Of a stretch of DNA of 64,000 nucleotides, positions 62,076-64,000 are shown one piece after another; within the stretch, counting starts at the first letter, position 1, and every line of letters starts with the position of its first letter. The notes below the pieces were generated by a model, which saw nothing but the letters and a program-made list of their open reading frames with translations, was not told the DNA's origin and made no database searches. The stretch comes from Azospirillum brasilense (GTDB taxonomy: Bacteria > Pseudomonadota > Alphaproteobacteria > Azospirillales > Azospirillaceae). The stretch lies in assembly GCF_008365405.1 (NCBI RefSeq), contig NZ_QOKV01000001.1, positions 443,333-507,332 on the forward strand, written 5' to 3'. Position numbers and translations under genes: made by a program.

Positions 62076-62774
62076 ATGTCCGCCCTCAATACCGTAGTCG
62101 TTCCGATCCACCGCGCCGGCTGGCCCTTCATTGCCGCCTTCGCCGTGGTCTCCCTGATTCTCGGGCTTGCCGTGGCGAAGCCGCTGGGCTGGCTCGGTCT
62201 CGTGCTCACCCTGTGGTGCGTGTATTTCTTCCGCGATCCCGATCGCGTGACGCCGACGCGCCCCGGCCTGCTGGTCAGCCCCGCCGACGGGCGCGTGACC
62301 ATGATCGTTCCCGCGGTTCCGCCGCCGGAACTGGGCATGGGCGACAAGCCGCTGACCCGTGTCAGCATCTTCCTCAACGTCTTCAACGTGCACGTCAACC
62401 GCGTGCCGGCGGACGGCACGGTGGTGGCGGCGGAGTACCACAAGGGCACTTTCGTGAACGCCGCGCTGGACAAGGCCAGCGAGGAGAACGAGCGCGCCGC
62501 CTTCCGTCACCGTCTTCCCGACGGGCGTGAGATTGCCTATGTGCAGATCGCCGGCCTCGTCGCCCGCCGCATCCTCTACTGGGTGAAGGCCGGCCAGGAG
62601 GTCAAGGCGGGCGAGCGGTTCGGCCTGATCCGATTCGGCAGCCGCACCGACGTTTATCTGCCGGACGGCGTGGTTCCGCTGGTCTGCGTCGGGCAGACGG
62701 CGATCGGCGGCGAGACCGTGCTGGCCGACCTGACCGCCACCGAACCGCAACGGCAGGGGGATGTCCGCCGATGA
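62076..62774 (+). CDS. psd: Phosphatidylserine decarboxylase
   Basis: The 232-aa proenzyme is of the short type. It has membrane segments near residues 12-50, [40 protein letters not shown] and the self-cleavage site [11 protein letters not shown] (Gly-Ser, producing the pyruvoyl group). It makes phosphatidylethanolamine from phosphatidylserine. It overlaps pssA by ATGA, so the two steps of the pathway are coupled. Confidence 0.96.
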   Translation: MSALNTVVVPIHRAGWPFIAAFAVVSLILGLAVAKPLGWLGLVLTLWCVYFFRDPDRVTPTRPGLLVSPADGRVTMIVPAVPPPELGMGDKPLTRVSIFLNVFNVHVNRVPADGTVVAAEYHKGTFVNAALDKASEENERAAFRHRLPDGREIAYVQIAGLVARRILYWVKAGQEVKAGERFGLIRFGSRTDVYLPDGVVPLVCVGQTAIGGETVLADLTATEPQRQGDVRR

Positions 62775-63661
62775 AGCGTCCGGTCTTCAAGCCGGCAGTG
62801 TTCCGCAAGCGCCGGGCGCGCCGCCCGCATCCGCGGCTGAAGGGGTTGTCGATCAACCATCTTCTGCCCAACGTGCTGACGGTGCTGGCGCTGTGCTCCG
62901 GCCTGACGGCCATCCGCTTCGCCATGCACGAGCGGTGGGAGCAGGCGGTCGTCTGCATCGTCATCGCGGCGATCTTCGACGCGCTGGACGGGCGGATCGC
63001 CCGCCTGCTGAACGGGCAGAGCAAGTTCGGCGCCGAGCTGGACAGCCTGTCCGACGTCATCAGCTTCGGCGTGGCCCCCGCCTTCATGATGTATCTGTGG
63101 GCGTTGAACGGCGCCGGCAGTTTGGGCTGGATCGCCGCCATGGCCTACGCGGTCTGCGCGGCGCTGCGGCTGGCCCGCTTCAACTCGCGGCTGGACGTCG
63201 ACCTGCCGCCCTGGGCCTTCAACTACTTCACCGGCGTTCCGGCCCCGGCGGGCGCCGGTCTGGCCATCCTGCCCATGGTCATCGGCTTCGAGGCCGGGCC
63301 GGACATCGCCGGCCACCCGGCCGTCGTCGTGCCCTGGACGCTGGCGATGGGCGGGCTGATGGTCAGCACTTTGCCGACCTTCTCCTTCAAGGGCATGCGG
63401 GTGCCGACCCAATATGTGGTGCCGGGTCTGGTCGGCGTCGGCCTGCTCGCCGCCTCGCTGGTCAGCCAGCCCTGGTGGACGCTGGCCTTCCTCGGGCTGG
63501 CCTATCTGGCGAGCCTTCCCTTCTCGGTTGCGCAGTTCCGCAAGCTGCAGCAGGCCGCCCAGATGATGAAGGAGACGGAGGAGACTCCGGTTGAGGAGGC
63601 CGTGGTTTCCGCGCCGGAAACGCCGTCTTCGCAGGAAACCACGAAGACGGCCAACGACTGA
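62771..63661 (+). CDS. pssA: CDP-diacylglycerol-serine O-phosphatidyltransferase
   Basis: The 296-aa membrane enzyme has the CDP-alcohol phosphatidyltransferase motif [31 protein letters not shown] (DGxxAR..G..xD...D). About seven membrane segments follow, then a charged Glu/Thr/Ala-rich tail. It supplies phosphatidylserine to Psd. Confidence 0.97.
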   Translation: MKRPVFKPAVFRKRRARRPHPRLKGLSINHLLPNVLTVLALCSGLTAIRFAMHERWEQAVVCIVIAAIFDALDGRIARLLNGQSKFGAELDSLSDVISFGVAPAFMMYLWALNGAGSLGWIAAMAYAVCAALRLARFNSRLDVDLPPWAFNYFTGVPAPAGAGLAILPMVIGFEAGPDIAGHPAVVVPWTLAMGGLMVSTLPTFSFKGMRVPTQYVVPGLVGVGLLAASLVSQPWWTLAFLGLAYLASLPFSVAQFRKLQQAAQMMKETEETPVEEAVVSAPETPSSQETTKTAND

Positions 63662-63682
63662 ACGGCGTGCCCGCCGTTGCCG

Positions 63683-64000
63683 TCACTCGGCGGCGGCGGG
63701 CAGGTCCAACGGCACGGTCCGTTCGGTCACGGCGACCGTGAGCACCATCGGGATCTGCCGCAGGCAATTGCCGACATGGCTCGACTCCGCGGCGACCATG
63801 CCGGTCATTTCGACCTCCACGGTCAGCGTCTCGCCCAGCAGGCGGCTGTTCAGCGACAGGGGGACGAGACCGCGCTTGGCGAACAGTTCCAGCACGCGGG
63901 GCAGGGTGCCGGGATCGGCATCGGCCTGCACGGCGAAGCGGACGAGACGGTTCGGATCGGTCGGACGGGATTCGGCGGCGGGCGCCGCCAGCGTGACGGT
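63683..64000 (-). CDS. ACT-like domain protein, 5' end cut by window edge
   Basis: The last 105 codons of a minus-strand gene are visible. The sequence FAVQADADPGTLPRVLELFAKRGLVPLSLNSRLLGETLTVEVEMTGM resembles an ACT domain of the kind found in small acetolactate synthase subunits (IlvM-like). The start lies outside the window. It is convergent with pssA. Confidence 0.6.
   Translation of the reverse strand, partial: TVTLAAPAAESRPTDPNRLVRFAVQADADPGTLPRVLELFAKRGLVPLSLNSRLLGETLTVEVEMTGMVAAESSHVGNCLRQIPMVLTVAVTERTVPLDLPAAAE

Overview
The window is high-GC alphaproteobacterial chromosome, most like Azospirillum or a close relative in the Rhodospirillales. This rests on the gene set rather than on a database match: the cell-cycle regulators SciP, CckA and GcrA, the flagellar regulator FliX, an alphaproteobacterial LexA box in front of recA, and divergent flagellar operons arranged much as in Caulobacter. 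There is no rRNA, CRISPR array, prophage or insertion sequence. Coding density is high, and long antisense open frames are common because of the base composition.

Layout. 1-2.1 kb: end of a methyltransferase gene, two identical tRNA-Lys genes, a MaoC-type protein and sciP. 2.3-34 kb: a flagellar region broken into operons: fliK-flgD; flgI-flgJ-flgN-like; fliX then dksA; a TPR/glycosyltransferase/methyltransferase gene and two small coiled-coil genes; flgF-flgG-flgA-flgH; fliL-fliM-DUF6468-like-motE; a KGG-repeat stress protein; cheZ with two MotB-like genes and a large TPR protein; kup; an flhB-like fragment gene with fliO-fliP; and flgB-flgC-fliE-fliQ-fliR-flhB, followed by cckA. 36.6-42 kb: recA, a 24-codon small gene and alaS. 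42-52.7 kb: a MoxR ATPase and its usual VWA partner separated by a metabolic/respiratory block (PLP lyase, small membrane proteins, ccoG, HD hydrolase), then a chemoreceptor, an IsdG-like haem monooxygenase and psiE. 53-64 kb: two different isocitrate dehydrogenases, an ECF sigma/anti-sigma pair, gcrA, exoD, a LOG-family enzyme, a LysM protein, psd-pssA and the edge of an ACT-like gene.

How it fits together. The intergenic regions appear to carry a two-tier flagellar hierarchy. CtrA-type boxes (TTAA-N7-TTAA or one mismatch), followed 11-12 nt later by a -10 element, precede fliX, sciP, cheZ, flgB and the flhB-like/fliOP operon, with a weaker version before fliL. Sigma-54 type -24/-12 promoters precede flgI, fliK and flgF. 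Each of these has GGCAA-containing dyads roughly 60-130 bp upstream that resemble FlbD enhancers. The early-built parts (export gate, switch, proximal rod) would thus be under CtrA, and the later parts (rings, hook cap, distal rod) under sigma-54. FliX, CckA, SciP and GcrA, which act in the same circuit in Caulobacter, are encoded in the window. Genes for FliF, FliG, FliI, FlhA, FlbD, MotA, hook protein and flagellin are absent and must lie elsewhere.
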